Shown here: positions 44,264 through 52,384 of the stretch, one piece after another
Layout of the letters: each line of letters opens with the position of its first letter
Numbering within the stretch: position 1 is the stretch's first letter
Source of the DNA: Streptomyces polyasparticus
Lineage (GTDB): Bacteria > Actinomycetota > Actinomycetes > Streptomycetales > Streptomycetaceae
DNA length: 64,000 bases
Direction of reading: 5' to 3'
Assembly (NCBI RefSeq): GCF_014493765.1
Contig: NZ_JACTVJ010000010.1
Coordinates: 434,001 to 498,000 of the forward strand
Program-made: the position numbers and the translations under genes
Notes under the pieces: model-generated
Database searches by the model: none
The model's input: only the letters and a program-made list of their open reading frames with translations
What the model was told of the DNA's origin: nothing

Positions 44264-44868
44264 ACGCCGGAGCCCCGCGTCAGGAACAGCAGCGCGTCCA
44301 CCAGATCCTCCGCCGGTGATCCGGTGGCGAGGCGGCGCAGCTGTTGTCCGAAGACGAGCGCGACCGCCGTGCTCGCCATCCGCTCCGCGTCCCGTACGCC
44401 GAGACCGGTCAGGATGCGGGCCGCGAGCCGGTCGTACGCCGCGAAGCACTCGGCGGCCGCGGCCCGCAGACGTTCGTCGCGGCCCGCCTGCACATAGAGC
44501 TCGAACGGTGCGATGTGCCGCGCGTCGAAGGCCGTGCCGCCGGCGACCTGGGCCACCATCCGTGCCGCGCCTTCGAGTTCGATGCCCTCGCCCCGGCACT
44601 GGTCCGCCAGCTCGGTGAACCGCCGGGTCTCCACCGACACGAAGTGCAGCAGCGCCTCCCGCAGCAACTCGTGCTGCGTCGCGAAGTGATACGTCACCGA
44701 GCCGAGCGAAACCCCGGCCTCCTTGGCGATCCGCCGGTTGGTCAGCGCGGCCACCCCGTCGTCGCCGATGATCCGCAGCACCGCGTCGATGATGCTCTGC
44801 CGGGTCGTGGCGGCCGGTGCGGCGACGCCGGTCTGCGCGGGAAGCGGCGGGCTGGTCATGCGGTTCAT
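44245..44868 (-). CDS. TetR-family regulator of the P450 gene
   Basis: 207 aa from the ATG at 44868 (GGGAG 8 bp upstream) or 204 aa from 44859. HTH: QSIIDAVLRIIGDDGVAALTNRRIAKEAGVSLGSVTYHFATQHELLREAL. It faces the P450 gene at 44998 across a perfect 20-bp palindrome. The layout recalls the Bm3R1 repressor of Bacillus CYP102A1, which also binds a 20-bp palindrome. Fatty-acid-type induction is a hypothesis. Confidence 0.9.
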   Translation of the reverse strand: MNRMTSPPLPAQTGVAAPAATTRQSIIDAVLRIIGDDGVAALTNRRIAKEAGVSLGSVTYHFATQHELLREALLHFVSVETRRFTELADQCRGEGIELEGAARMVAQVAGGTAFDARHIAPFELYVQAGRDERLRAAAAECFAAYDRLAARILTGLGVRDAERMASTAVALVFGQQLRRLATGSPAEDLVDALLFLTRGSGVPEADG

Positions 44869-44906
44869 CCTCGCATCTCCCTTACCGGACGCCAGAGTTG
44901 TGGCTA

Positions 44907-44926
44907 CTGTTCGTTCGAACGAACAG
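44907..44926. promoter_or_regulatory. Perfect 20-bp palindrome between tetR and P450
   Basis: CTGTTCGTTCGAACGAACAG is fully symmetric. It is 39 bp from the TetR start and 72 bp from the P450 start, placing it in the shared promoter region. Confidence 0.85.
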
Positions 44927-44997
44927 ATGACGTGCAGCGTACATCCGACCCATTTGCGCCTGCCGCCGCGACCGACCCCGCGAGGAGACTCCGCGCC

Positions 44998-46389
44998 GTG
45001 GACACCCGCCTGATCCCGCACCCGCCCCGCCGCGTCCCGGTGCTCGGCGACGTGCTCGGCGTCTCGCCGCGCACACCCGTTCAGGACTCGGTACGGATAG
45101 CCCGCGAGCTCGGTGCTCCCCTCTTCGTACGGAAGATCTTCGGCAAGGAGATCGTGTTCGTCTGCGGAGCCGGGCCCGCCGCCGACCTCTCCGACGAGCG
45201 CCGCTTCGCCAAGCACGTGGGCCTCGGCATCGAGGCGCTGCGCCGGCTCGGCGGTGACGGCCTGTTCACGGCGTACAGCGACGAGCCCAACTGGCAGGCG
45301 GCGCATGACATCCTGGCTCCCGCCTTCACTCAGGCGTCGATGCGCGGCTACCACCCGGTGATGCGGGACATGGCCCACCGGCTGCTCACCCACTGGGACG
45401 CGGCCGCTGCCCCGGTGGACGTGGCCGCCGACATGACCAAGCTGACCCTCGAGACCATCGCCCGCACCGGCTTCGGATACGACTTCGGGTCCTTCGAACG
45501 CACCGAGCCGCATCCGTTCGTCACGGCGATGACCGGCGCCCTGCGCCACGCCCAGCAGCAGACCGTCCGCCTCCCAGGGCTCGGGAACCTGCTCGCCAGG
45601 GGAGCGGACCGCCGCAACGCCGAACGCCTCACGTATCTCACCGAGATCATCGACGACGTCATCCGTGCCCGCCGCAGTGCCGGCGAGGACCGTACGGACG
45701 ACCTGCTCGGCCTGATGCTGCACACCCGCCATCCGGAGACGGGCAACCCGCTCGACGAGGTCAACATCCGTAACCAGGTCATCACGTTCCTGGTCGCCGG
45801 CCACGAGACCACCTCGGGTGCGCTCTCCTTCGCCCTGTACTACTTGGCCCGCCACCCCGAGGTCCTCGCCCGGGCGCGGGCCGAGGTGGACGCCGTCTGG
45901 GGCCCGCCCGGCGAGGAGCCGCCCGCCCCGGCCTTCGAGCAGATCCCCAAGCTCCGCTACATCCGCCGCGTCCTGGACGAAGCCCTGCGGCTGTGGCCCA
46001 CGGCTCCCGCGTACGGCCGTCAGGCGCGCGAGGACACCGTGCTCGACGGCAAGTACGCCATGCGCAAAGGCGATTGGGCGCTCGTCCTGCTGCCGGCCCT
46101 GCATCGGGACCCCACGGTGTGGGGCCCGGACCCGGAGTCGTTCGACCCGGACCGCTTCGACCCCGCGGCAGTACGCGCCCGGCCCGCACACACCTACAAG
46201 CCCTGGGGTACGGGGGCGCGCGCCTGCATCGGCCGTCAGTTCGCGCTCCACGAGGCGATCCTGGTGCTCGGACTCCTGGTCCACCGCTACGACTTGGCCG
46301 CCGACCCCTCGTACGACCTGAAGGTGACCGAACTGCTCACGATGAAGCCCGAGGGCTTCGAGCTGGAAGTGCGCCGCCGCAAGGGCTAG
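44998..46389 (+). CDS. Cytochrome P450, CYP102-like haem domain without reductase
   Basis: 463 aa from a GTG at 44998 (GAGGAG about 10 bp upstream). Landmarks are the BM3-like GDGLFTAYSDEPNWQAAHDILAPAF (with the substrate-gating Phe), the I helix FLVAGHETTSG, ExxR as EALR in VLDEALRLWPTAPAYG, and the haem loop PWGTGARACIGRQFALHEA with Cys at about 410. Alignment by eye with Bacillus CYP102A1 is continuous from start to end of the haem domain. The fused reductase is absent, so electrons must come from separate partners. A fatty-acid hydroxylase role is inferred. Confidence 0.9.
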   Translation: MDTRLIPHPPRRVPVLGDVLGVSPRTPVQDSVRIARELGAPLFVRKIFGKEIVFVCGAGPAADLSDERRFAKHVGLGIEALRRLGGDGLFTAYSDEPNWQAAHDILAPAFTQASMRGYHPVMRDMAHRLLTHWDAAAAPVDVAADMTKLTLETIARTGFGYDFGSFERTEPHPFVTAMTGALRHAQQQTVRLPGLGNLLARGADRRNAERLTYLTEIIDDVIRARRSAGEDRTDDLLGLMLHTRHPETGNPLDEVNIRNQVITFLVAGHETTSGALSFALYYLARHPEVLARARAEVDAVWGPPGEEPPAPAFEQIPKLRYIRRVLDEALRLWPTAPAYGRQAREDTVLDGKYAMRKGDWALVLLPALHRDPTVWGPDPESFDPDRFDPAAVRARPAHTYKPWGTGARACIGRQFALHEAILVLGLLVHRYDLAADPSYDLKVTELLTMKPEGFELEVRRRKG

Positions 46390-46549
46390 CGCGCTTATCG
46401 AAAGGGGATCTGCGAAGCCGAACTGCGCGTAGGCCCAAGACTGCCAGACCATGTGCGGCAGTGGCTTCTGGCAGACGACATCGATGCCGGTCATCGGCCT
46501 CGCACCGGATCGAGTCGGGTGGCGCCGGGTGCCCAGGCGTCATCGCCAG

Positions 46550-46970
46550 CGGCACCCCCGGCAAGCGGGGAGGGACGTTCGTTCGGATGTGGCGCTCTGC
46601 GTGGTCCGTAATCTCGCGCCGCGGATAGAGAAGCCCGAGCAGCATGAATGTCTCGGCCACTTGGCCAGGTTCCCGACGAAGCAGTGGACCACCTGATCCG
46701 GCGCGAACATCCGGGTGAACGGCGCTCCCGCAGCTTCTCCTGCACGGCCTCCGAGTCCCGTAGGGCCATTGTCGTGACCAGTGCAGCCGGAGTCGTCGCA
46801 GTGAAGCGGTAGCGGAACTCCATCGGCACCCACTCCAATTGGCGCAGGTCCCGGTCCAGGAGGTCCATCTGGTCGGCCAAGGCGGCTCTGGAGGGCGAGG
46901 GGGCGCGGCCCGAGCCATGCCGGGGTGGACGGTGCCGTATCTGGTGCAGTTCGAGGTTGGGGTGGATCAT
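46550..46970 (-). pseudogene. Frameshifted remnant of a hypothetical protein
   Basis: Three consecutive pieces in three frames read as one protein: first MIHPNLELHQ... to LRQLEWVPMEFRYRFTATTPAALVTTMALRDSEAVQEKL, then APFTRMFAPDQVVHCFVGNLA, then AETFMLLGLLYPRREITDHAERH. Two frameshifts separate them (near 46725 and 46670). I do not recognise the family. Confidence 0.6.
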
Positions 46971-47024
46971 CGGCGCGAACCGCGGCCCACGGTGTCGTAC
47001 CCGATTCGGTTCGACCGCTGACGG

Positions 47025-47203
47025 AACCAGGTCCTTGAGCGGTCTGTTCGGCCCGCTGGTCTCGTCGCGGTCGAACGGCCCACCGCCGGCGAGCAGCAGC
47101 ACGCCGGGGCCGGAAGCCCGCCCGCGGGGGACACCCATCGTGCCCGACACCGCGAACGGGCCGGTGCCGACGGTGACTTCATGCTCGCTGAACCGGCCGG
47201 TCT
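47025..47203 (-). pseudogene. N-terminal remnant of an alpha/beta hydrolase
   Basis: The frame reads F-S-E-H-E-V-T-V-G-T-G-P-F-A-V then GTMGVPRGRASGPGVLLLAGG and GPFDRDETSGPNRPLKDL. The G-P-x-D-R-D-E-x-x-G-P-N-x-P-x-x-D-L pattern is the start of a dienelactone-hydrolase-like family. Homology ends abruptly after K-D-L; the nucleophile elbow and everything after it is missing. Confidence 0.65.
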
Positions 47204-47261
47204 CGGCACAGGCGGTGGCATCCGAGCGAGTTCCGAACCGGTCATGGACTGTGCCGCAGCG

Positions 47262-47791
47262 CCGTCAGGGAACTGACCACCGCCGAGCGGTGCGACCGCA
47301 TCCGGGACGTCTCGAAGGCCACGGTCTACCGGCATGTCGACCTGCTCGCAGCCGGCGGAATCGTGGAAGTCGCCCTGGAGCGGCGCGTGCGCGGCGCCGT
47401 CGAGCGCCGCTACCGGCTGCGCCGTGACCGCGCGGGGATCACGGCAGACATAGCCAGTTCACTCTCGCTCGACGACCATCGCAGCGGATTCGCCGCCGCT
47501 CTGGCGGTCCTGACTGCCGAATTCACCGCGTATCTCGACCGTGAGACAGCCGACCTGGTAGCCGACCTGGTCGGCTACCGGCAGCATGCCGTTTGGCTCA
47601 ATCCTGCGGAACTGCACGGGATGATCGACGGGATGTGGAAGGCGATCGCGCCGCACCTGGTCAACGAGCCGTCACCCGACCGAACGCGGTACCTGACGCG
47701 CCCGAGCCTCCTCCCCGTCGAAGCGCCACCGCCCGAGAGCCGCAGCGATGACACCGCCGCGCACAGCCAGAGCCCGGGAACCGGCATCTGA
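47262..47791 (+). pseudogene. 5'-truncated ArsR-like HTH regulator
   Basis: The frame from about 47264 reads V-R-E-L-T-T-A-E-R-C-D-R-I then DVSKATVYRHVDLLAAGGIVEVALERRVRGAVERRYRL, a winged-helix domain missing its first helix. The rest, to ...SQSPGTGI, is open and of normal length. No ATG, GTG or TTG with a ribosome-binding site precedes the HTH in frame; the first GTG (47363) is inside it. It diverges from the hydrolase remnant, consistent with joint decay of a regulator-hydrolase pair. Confidence 0.65.
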
Positions 47792-47897
47792 GCCAGGTCC
47801 ATCACTGTCCCCACGCCCGCTATGCCAGGTGGAGCCGTTCGCTGACGTACTCCTGTCGTCGTACGCGGCGGACGGGGCGCGCTCCTATGGTGGCGTT

Positions 47898-49079
47898 GTG
47901 TCTTCTCCTCGTCGTCCTCGGTGGCTGCCGTGGCCGCTGCCCCCACGCCTCGCCGATCTGTTCATCGCTGCTGTGGTCTCGGTGTTCACCGCGGCCGACC
48001 TGGCGGTCAACGATCCCGGATACCGGCAGGACGACTGGCTGACTTGGCTGCTGTTCGCCGTCTCCATCGGTGCCTTGGTCGTACGCAGCCGGTGGCCGCT
48101 GCCGGTCACGCTGGTCACTGGTGCGGCGTGTGCGGGCTGGGCGCTGTACGGGCACATTGGGGAGCTGCTCAACCTGCCGGTGATGGTGGCGTTGTACACG
48201 CTCGCCGTGCAGGGCCACCGCCGCAGGACCGTCCGCGCGGGGATCGTGGCTGCGTCTGTCTCGGGCCTGGTGTCGGTGGTCGCGGGGATCGATGTGGCGC
48301 AGCCGCAGGGGGCGCCGCTGTTGGAGATGCTCTGGCCGCTCGTGCCGCTGCTGCTCGGCGAAGTGGTTCGCGGTCGGCGCGAGTTGATGAAGGAGTACGC
48401 GGACCGCGCGGGGCGCGCGGAGGCCGAGCGGGAAGCGGAGGCCCGGCGCAAGGTGCAGGAGGAGCGGGTGCGGATCGCCCGGGAGTTGCACGATGTGGTG
48501 GCGCATACGGTCTCGGCGATGACCGTGCAGGCCGGTCTCGCCCTGGACGCGCTCGAGGTCAAGCCCGAGGTCGCCCGGGAGGCGATGCGGCAGGTGCGGT
48601 CGTCCGGCAAGGAGGCGGTGCGGGAGCTGCGGGCCACAGTCGAGGTGCTGCGGGAGGGGCAGGACGGAGCCCGGACCGATCCGGCGCCACGCCTGGAAGG
48701 GCTTGATGCTCTTGCCGAGCGTGTACGGGCCGGCGGGATCGCGGTGTCGTTGCGGCTGGACACCGGTGGCCGGGTGCTGCCGCAGGTGGTGGAGTTGGCG
48801 GCGTATCGCATCGTGCAGGAGGCGCTGACGAACGTGATCAAGCATGCGGGAGCCGGACAGGTGGCGGTCTCGGTGGCACTGGCCGGGGACCGTCTCGAGG
48901 TCGAGGTGATCGACGACGGTCCTCCCTCAGTACGGCCGCAGGCCGCGGGCGACGGGTACGGCCTGATCGGCATGCGCGAGCGCGCCGCCGCGGTGGGCGG
49001 CAGGGTCGAGACCGGCCCGGTGCGGGGCGGCGGCTGGAGGGTGCACGCGGAGCTCCCCGTGGACGGGAGAGCATCATGA
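47898..49079 (+). CDS. Sensor histidine kinase (NarL-type, HisKA_3)
   Basis: 393 aa from a GTG at 47898; no clear ribosome-binding site precedes it, so it may be leaderless. Four to five N-terminal helices serve as a membrane sensor (residues about 15-150). A coiled-coil linker follows, then the H-box RIARELHDVVAHTVSAMTVQAGLAL and a HATPase domain with the N-box AYRIVQEALTNVIKHAG and G-box GYGLIGMRERAAAVGG. It phosphorylates the response regulator encoded at 49076, whose ATG overlaps this stop. Confidence 0.9.
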   Translation: MSSPRRPRWLPWPLPPRLADLFIAAVVSVFTAADLAVNDPGYRQDDWLTWLLFAVSIGALVVRSRWPLPVTLVTGAACAGWALYGHIGELLNLPVMVALYTLAVQGHRRRTVRAGIVAASVSGLVSVVAGIDVAQPQGAPLLEMLWPLVPLLLGEVVRGRRELMKEYADRAGRAEAEREAEARRKVQEERVRIARELHDVVAHTVSAMTVQAGLALDALEVKPEVAREAMRQVRSSGKEAVRELRATVEVLREGQDGARTDPAPRLEGLDALAERVRAGGIAVSLRLDTGGRVLPQVVELAAYRIVQEALTNVIKHAGAGQVAVSVALAGDRLEVEVIDDGPPSVRPQAAGDGYGLIGMRERAAAVGGRVETGPVRGGGWRVHAELPVDGRAS

Positions 49080-49741
49080 TCCGGGTGCTGCTCGCCGACG
49101 ACCAGACCGTGGTCCGCGCTGGCTTCAAGGCCCTGCTCGACCTCACCGACGACCTGGTGGTCGTCGCGGAGGTCGCCGACGGCGCCGCGGCCGTGGAACT
49201 CGCCCGCACCACCCGACCGGACGTCGTCCTGATGGACATCCGGATGCCGAATCTCGACGGTCTGGAGGCGACCCGCCGTATCGTCGCCGATCGCTCGCTT
49301 GATTCTGTACGGGTACTCGTGCTGACCACGTTCGAGGCCGATGAGTACGTCTTTGAAGCGCTGCGTGCCGGAGCTGCCGGGTTTCTCCTCAAGGACGTCG
49401 AGCCCGACGATCTACGTGCTGCGATCCGCACGGTGGCGGCAGGACAGTCGTTGCTCGCTCCGGCGGTGACGCGGCGCGTGATCGAGGAGTTCGCCCGGCT
49501 CAAGAGTCCGCAGGCCGAAGCGGGGGAGCGGCTCGCACCGTTGACCGACCGCGAGCGGGAGGTCCTTGCTCTAGTGGGCCGTGGCCTTTCCAACGAGGAG
49601 ATCGGCGCCCGTCTGCATATGTCGCCCCTCACCGCGAAGACCCACGTCAGCCGGTCGATGACCAAGCTCGGGGTGCGGGACCGGGCGCAGCTGGTGGTGC
49701 TTGCGTACGAGACGGGGCTTGTGCGGGCCGGCGAGGCGTAG
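49076..49741 (+). CDS. LuxR/NarL-family response regulator
   Basis: 221 aa, coupled to the kinase gene by ATGA. The receiver domain has IRVLLADDQTVVRAGF and the phospho-Asp in PDVVLMDIRMPNLDG. The C-terminal LuxR HTH is LTDREREVLALVGRGLSNEEIGARLHMSPLTAKTHVSRSMTKLGVRDR. The ABC exporter at 50575 lies downstream, past a broken gene. The perfect palindrome at 50500 is a plausible binding site, as in other kinase-regulator-exporter loci. Confidence 0.92.
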   Translation: MIRVLLADDQTVVRAGFKALLDLTDDLVVVAEVADGAAAVELARTTRPDVVLMDIRMPNLDGLEATRRIVADRSLDSVRVLVLTTFEADEYVFEALRAGAAGFLLKDVEPDDLRAAIRTVAAGQSLLAPAVTRRVIEEFARLKSPQAEAGERLAPLTDREREVLALVGRGLSNEEIGARLHMSPLTAKTHVSRSMTKLGVRDRAQLVVLAYETGLVRAGEA

Positions 49742-49794
49742 CGGGGTCCGGCGGATGCCGCCTGGCATCCGCCGGATATCGGTGTCGACGATGT

Positions 49795-50495
49795 CAGGAG
49801 GGGACGGACCGAGGCGGTGATCGCCCGGTGGTCGCTCAGCTCCCGGTCGTCGTGGGCGTCCGAGCCGTTGTAGCGGATGTCGCCGCCGCGCAGGCTCCAG
49901 CCGTTGTCGCCGAAGAAGATGTAGTCGAGTCTCTTGCCGAACTCGTTGTGGCAGCCCAGCCACCACCTGGGGCGCGGGCCGGTGGTGTTGCACTTGTCGT
50001 TGGAGTCGGCCTCGAAGTTGCCCCCGTACATGGGGTTGATGTCGCTGTCGCGCACCGAGATGTTCAGGTCACCGCCGACGATCGTGCGGTAGCCGCCGTT
50101 TCGACAGTCCACGGTCGTGCGGTGCAGATCCTTCAGCGAAGCGTCCTGGATCTTGTCGGCGTCGGCGACGCCGCCGTGGACGAAGTGGCTGGTGCAGGCG
50201 AGTAATCTGTTCCCCCGGTCCTCAAGGCGGGGCGCGCCCTGGGTGGTGAACTGGCTTCCTGGATCATGATCACGGCGTAGCCGGGATCCGCCTCGGCGAT
50301 GCCCATGATCTCGTCGAGCTTCGCCTTGGGGTTCTCACGGCTGGGGCATCGGCCCGCGGTGCCGCAGATGTTCCACGACAGTACGGCGACGCGGTCCGGC
50401 ACGCTCTGGACGTCCTCCGCTGCCTGCGCCGGCACAACGGCAGGCCCGAGCGCGACAGGTGCGGCCGCCGCCGGTACGAGGAACCGGGTGAGCAC
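49795..50495 (-). pseudogene. Endonuclease/exonuclease/phosphatase-family gene, internally deleted
   Basis: The N-terminal piece (from a GTG at 50495) has a signal peptide and VAVLSWNICGTAGRCPS ... DPGYAVIMIQEA, the first catalytic strands. Directly after Q-E-A the coding frame shifts at about 50245 to QFTTQGAPRLEDRGNRLLAC, then FVHGGVADADKI, TIVGGDLNISVRDSD and RLDYIFFGDNGW ... LSDHRAITASV. The middle of the family (about 60-100 residues, including the central His region) is missing, and the original stop is lost. Clearly non-functional. Confidence 0.82.
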
Positions 50496-50499
50496 CGTG

Positions 50500-50519
50500 G
50501 CTACTCCCGCGGGAGTAGC
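50500..50519. promoter_or_regulatory. Perfect 20-bp palindrome upstream of the ABC exporter
   Basis: GCTACTCCCGCGGGAGTAGC is fully symmetric and lies 55 bp before the ABC ATPase start codon. A dimeric response regulator such as the one at 49076 is the obvious candidate ligand; this is inferred from proximity. Confidence 0.65.
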
Positions 50520-50574
50520 AGCCGACTCCCCCCGGCAGATGTCCGGAGCTGCCGCCGTCCCTAGCGTCGATTAC

Positions 50575-51522
50575 ATGATCGAAGCACGTGAACTCACCAA
50601 GCGATACGGCGGCAAGACCGCCGTCGACCACCTGTCCTTCACTGTCCGGCCGGGCCTGGTCACCGGTTTCCTCGGACCTAACGGCGCCGGGAAGTCGACC
50701 ACCATGCGGATGGTCCTCGGCCTGGACACCCCCTGCTCGGGCTCGGTCACCGTCGGCGGCCGTTCCTACGGCAGGCTCCCCGCCCCGCTGCGGACCGTCG
50801 GCTCACTGCTCGATGCCAAGTCCGTCCACGGCGGGCGCACCGTACGCAAGCATCTGCTCGGTCTTGCCCGCAGCAACGCGATCGGGCGCCGCCGCGTGGA
50901 CGAGGTCCTGGAGCTGGTCGGTCTCACGGAAGTTGCCGACCAGCGGGCCAAGGGGCTCTCGCTCGGTATGGGGCAGCGGCTCGGCATCGCGGCCGCACTG
51001 CTCGGCGACCCCGAGGTCCTGATCCTCGACGAACCCGTCAACGGCCTCGACACCGAGGGCATCCGCTGGATCCGCGATCTGCTCAAGTCCCAGGCGGCGC
51101 AGGGCCGGACAGTGTTCCTGTCCAGCCACCTGATGAGCGAGATGGAGCTGACCGCCGACCATCTGATCGTGATCGGCCGGGGCAAGCTTCTCGCGGACAC
51201 CAGGATGCGGGAGTTCATCGAGACGAACTCGCAGGGCGGCACCCTGCTGCGCACACCGGACGAAGAAGCGGGACGAATGCGCACCCTGCTCGAAGCACAT
51301 GGAGCGACCGTTCAGATGGACGCCCGGGGACCTTGGCGGGTCACCGGTCTGACGCCGGTCGAGATCGGCGAACTGGCGCGCGGCCACCAGCTGGCGATCC
51401 ACGAACTGACCCCGGTGTTCTCCTCGTTGGAGGAGGTCTACACGAACATGACCCAGTCCTCGGTGGAGTTCCGGGGCGGCGTACAGGATGCCGAGCACGA
51501 GACGAAGGAACTGGTTCGATGA
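50575..51522 (+). CDS. ABC exporter ATP-binding protein
   Basis: 315 aa. Walker A is GPNGAGKST, the signature is the variant LSLGMGQRLGIAAALLGDP, Walker B is VLILDEPVNGLD, and the H-loop is FLSSHLMSE. The ATG at 50575 has no ribosome-binding site and follows TAGCGTCGATTAC, so it may be leaderless. The protein is of the drug/lantibiotic-export type. Its permease gene overlaps by ATGA. Confidence 0.92.
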   Translation: MIEARELTKRYGGKTAVDHLSFTVRPGLVTGFLGPNGAGKSTTMRMVLGLDTPCSGSVTVGGRSYGRLPAPLRTVGSLLDAKSVHGGRTVRKHLLGLARSNAIGRRRVDEVLELVGLTEVADQRAKGLSLGMGQRLGIAAALLGDPEVLILDEPVNGLDTEGIRWIRDLLKSQAAQGRTVFLSSHLMSEMELTADHLIVIGRGKLLADTRMREFIETNSQGGTLLRTPDEEAGRMRTLLEAHGATVQMDARGPWRVTGLTPVEIGELARGHQLAIHELTPVFSSLEEVYTNMTQSSVEFRGGVQDAEHETKELVR

Positions 51523-52292
51523 GCACGCTCAGCACCACGTCTGCGACGCCCGCATTCGGCGCTGCCCTCGCCTTCGAGTGGACCAAGTTCGCCAGCCTCC
51601 GCTCCACCCGCTGGACCACCGCGGCGGTCGGTCTGCTGACCGTCCTCGGTGCGGTGTTCGTCGGGCTCAGCGGCAGCCTGCAACCCGACGACACGGTGCT
51701 CGGCGGCAGCCTCACCCTCAGCGTCGTCTCCTTGATGGTCGCCGGTGTGGTGGGCGCCCTCACGGTGTGCGGCGAGTACTCCAGCGGCACCATCGGCTCC
51801 ACCCTGGCCGCGGTACCGAGCCGCGGCAGGGTCCTGGCCGCGAAGGCGGTGCTGCTCGCCGGGATGCTGTTCGTGATCGGGCTGGCCGCCTGCCTGCTGG
51901 CGTACGCACTCGGCGATGCGATCCTCGAGAGCGGCAAGTACGCCCAAGGGGAGCTGTTCCCGTCGCTGTTCGGGATCGCCGCGCTCTTCGCGGTGGTGGG
52001 TGTCCTGGGCCTGGCGATCGGCACGCTGGTGCGCCACGCGGCGGGTGCCGTGGTCACGGTGGTCGCCCTGATGCTGCTGCCCTCCTTGTTCGGTCCGCTC
52101 TTCGGCGACCTGCAGCGGTGGATCGCCGGGGCGACTCCGACCGCCGCTCTGGAGAAGCTCACCCAGACTTCGGACGCGAGCCACGAGGCAGTCGGATCGC
52201 TGGGCGCATGGCCGTCGTTGGGCCTGGTCGCCGCGTACTCCGTGGTGCTTCTGGTGCTTGCGGTGACGCGGCTGCGCCGACGAGACGTCTGA
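51519..52292 (+). CDS. ABC exporter permease
   Basis: 257 aa, about six membrane helices, with the ABC-2-type segment EYSSGTIGSTLAAVPSRGRVLAAK. Works with the ATPase encoded just upstream. Together with the two-component system it looks like a sensed efflux pump for antibiotics or membrane stress. Its TGA stop is also the direct repeat flanking the palindromic element at 52293. Confidence 0.88.
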   Translation: MSTLSTTSATPAFGAALAFEWTKFASLRSTRWTTAAVGLLTVLGAVFVGLSGSLQPDDTVLGGSLTLSVVSLMVAGVVGALTVCGEYSSGTIGSTLAAVPSRGRVLAAKAVLLAGMLFVIGLAACLLAYALGDAILESGKYAQGELFPSLFGIAALFAVVGVLGLAIGTLVRHAAGAVVTVVALMLLPSLFGPLFGDLQRWIAGATPTAALEKLTQTSDASHEAVGSLGAWPSLGLVAAYSVVLLVLAVTRLRRRDV

Positions 52293-52376
52293 GAGCCTGT
52301 CTTTGAACCCCCGCCTGCGCAGCGGCGCCCGCTGCGCCGCGCTTCGCGCGAACGACGGAGGTTCAAAGACAGGCTC
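52293..52376. mobile_element. Second MITE-like palindromic element at a stop codon
   Basis: 84 bp. Outer arms GAGCCTGTCTTTGAACCCCC and GGAGGTTCAAAGACAGGCTC pair at 19 of 20 positions around a GC-rich internal stem. The flanks are TGA (52290-52292, the permease stop) and TGA (52377-52379). About 19 of the 24 bases at the right end match those of the 3887-3940 element, including the terminal CAGGCTC. As with the first copy, it lies between convergent genes and forms a terminator-like hairpin. Confidence 0.62.
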
Positions 52377-52384
52377 TGACGCCA

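Noticed and set aside
43531-44868. Macrodomain plus TetR as a toxin-antitoxin or defence pair
   Set aside because: There is no ADP-ribosyltransferase or toxin gene, and the TetR gene is clearly tied to the P450 by the palindrome.
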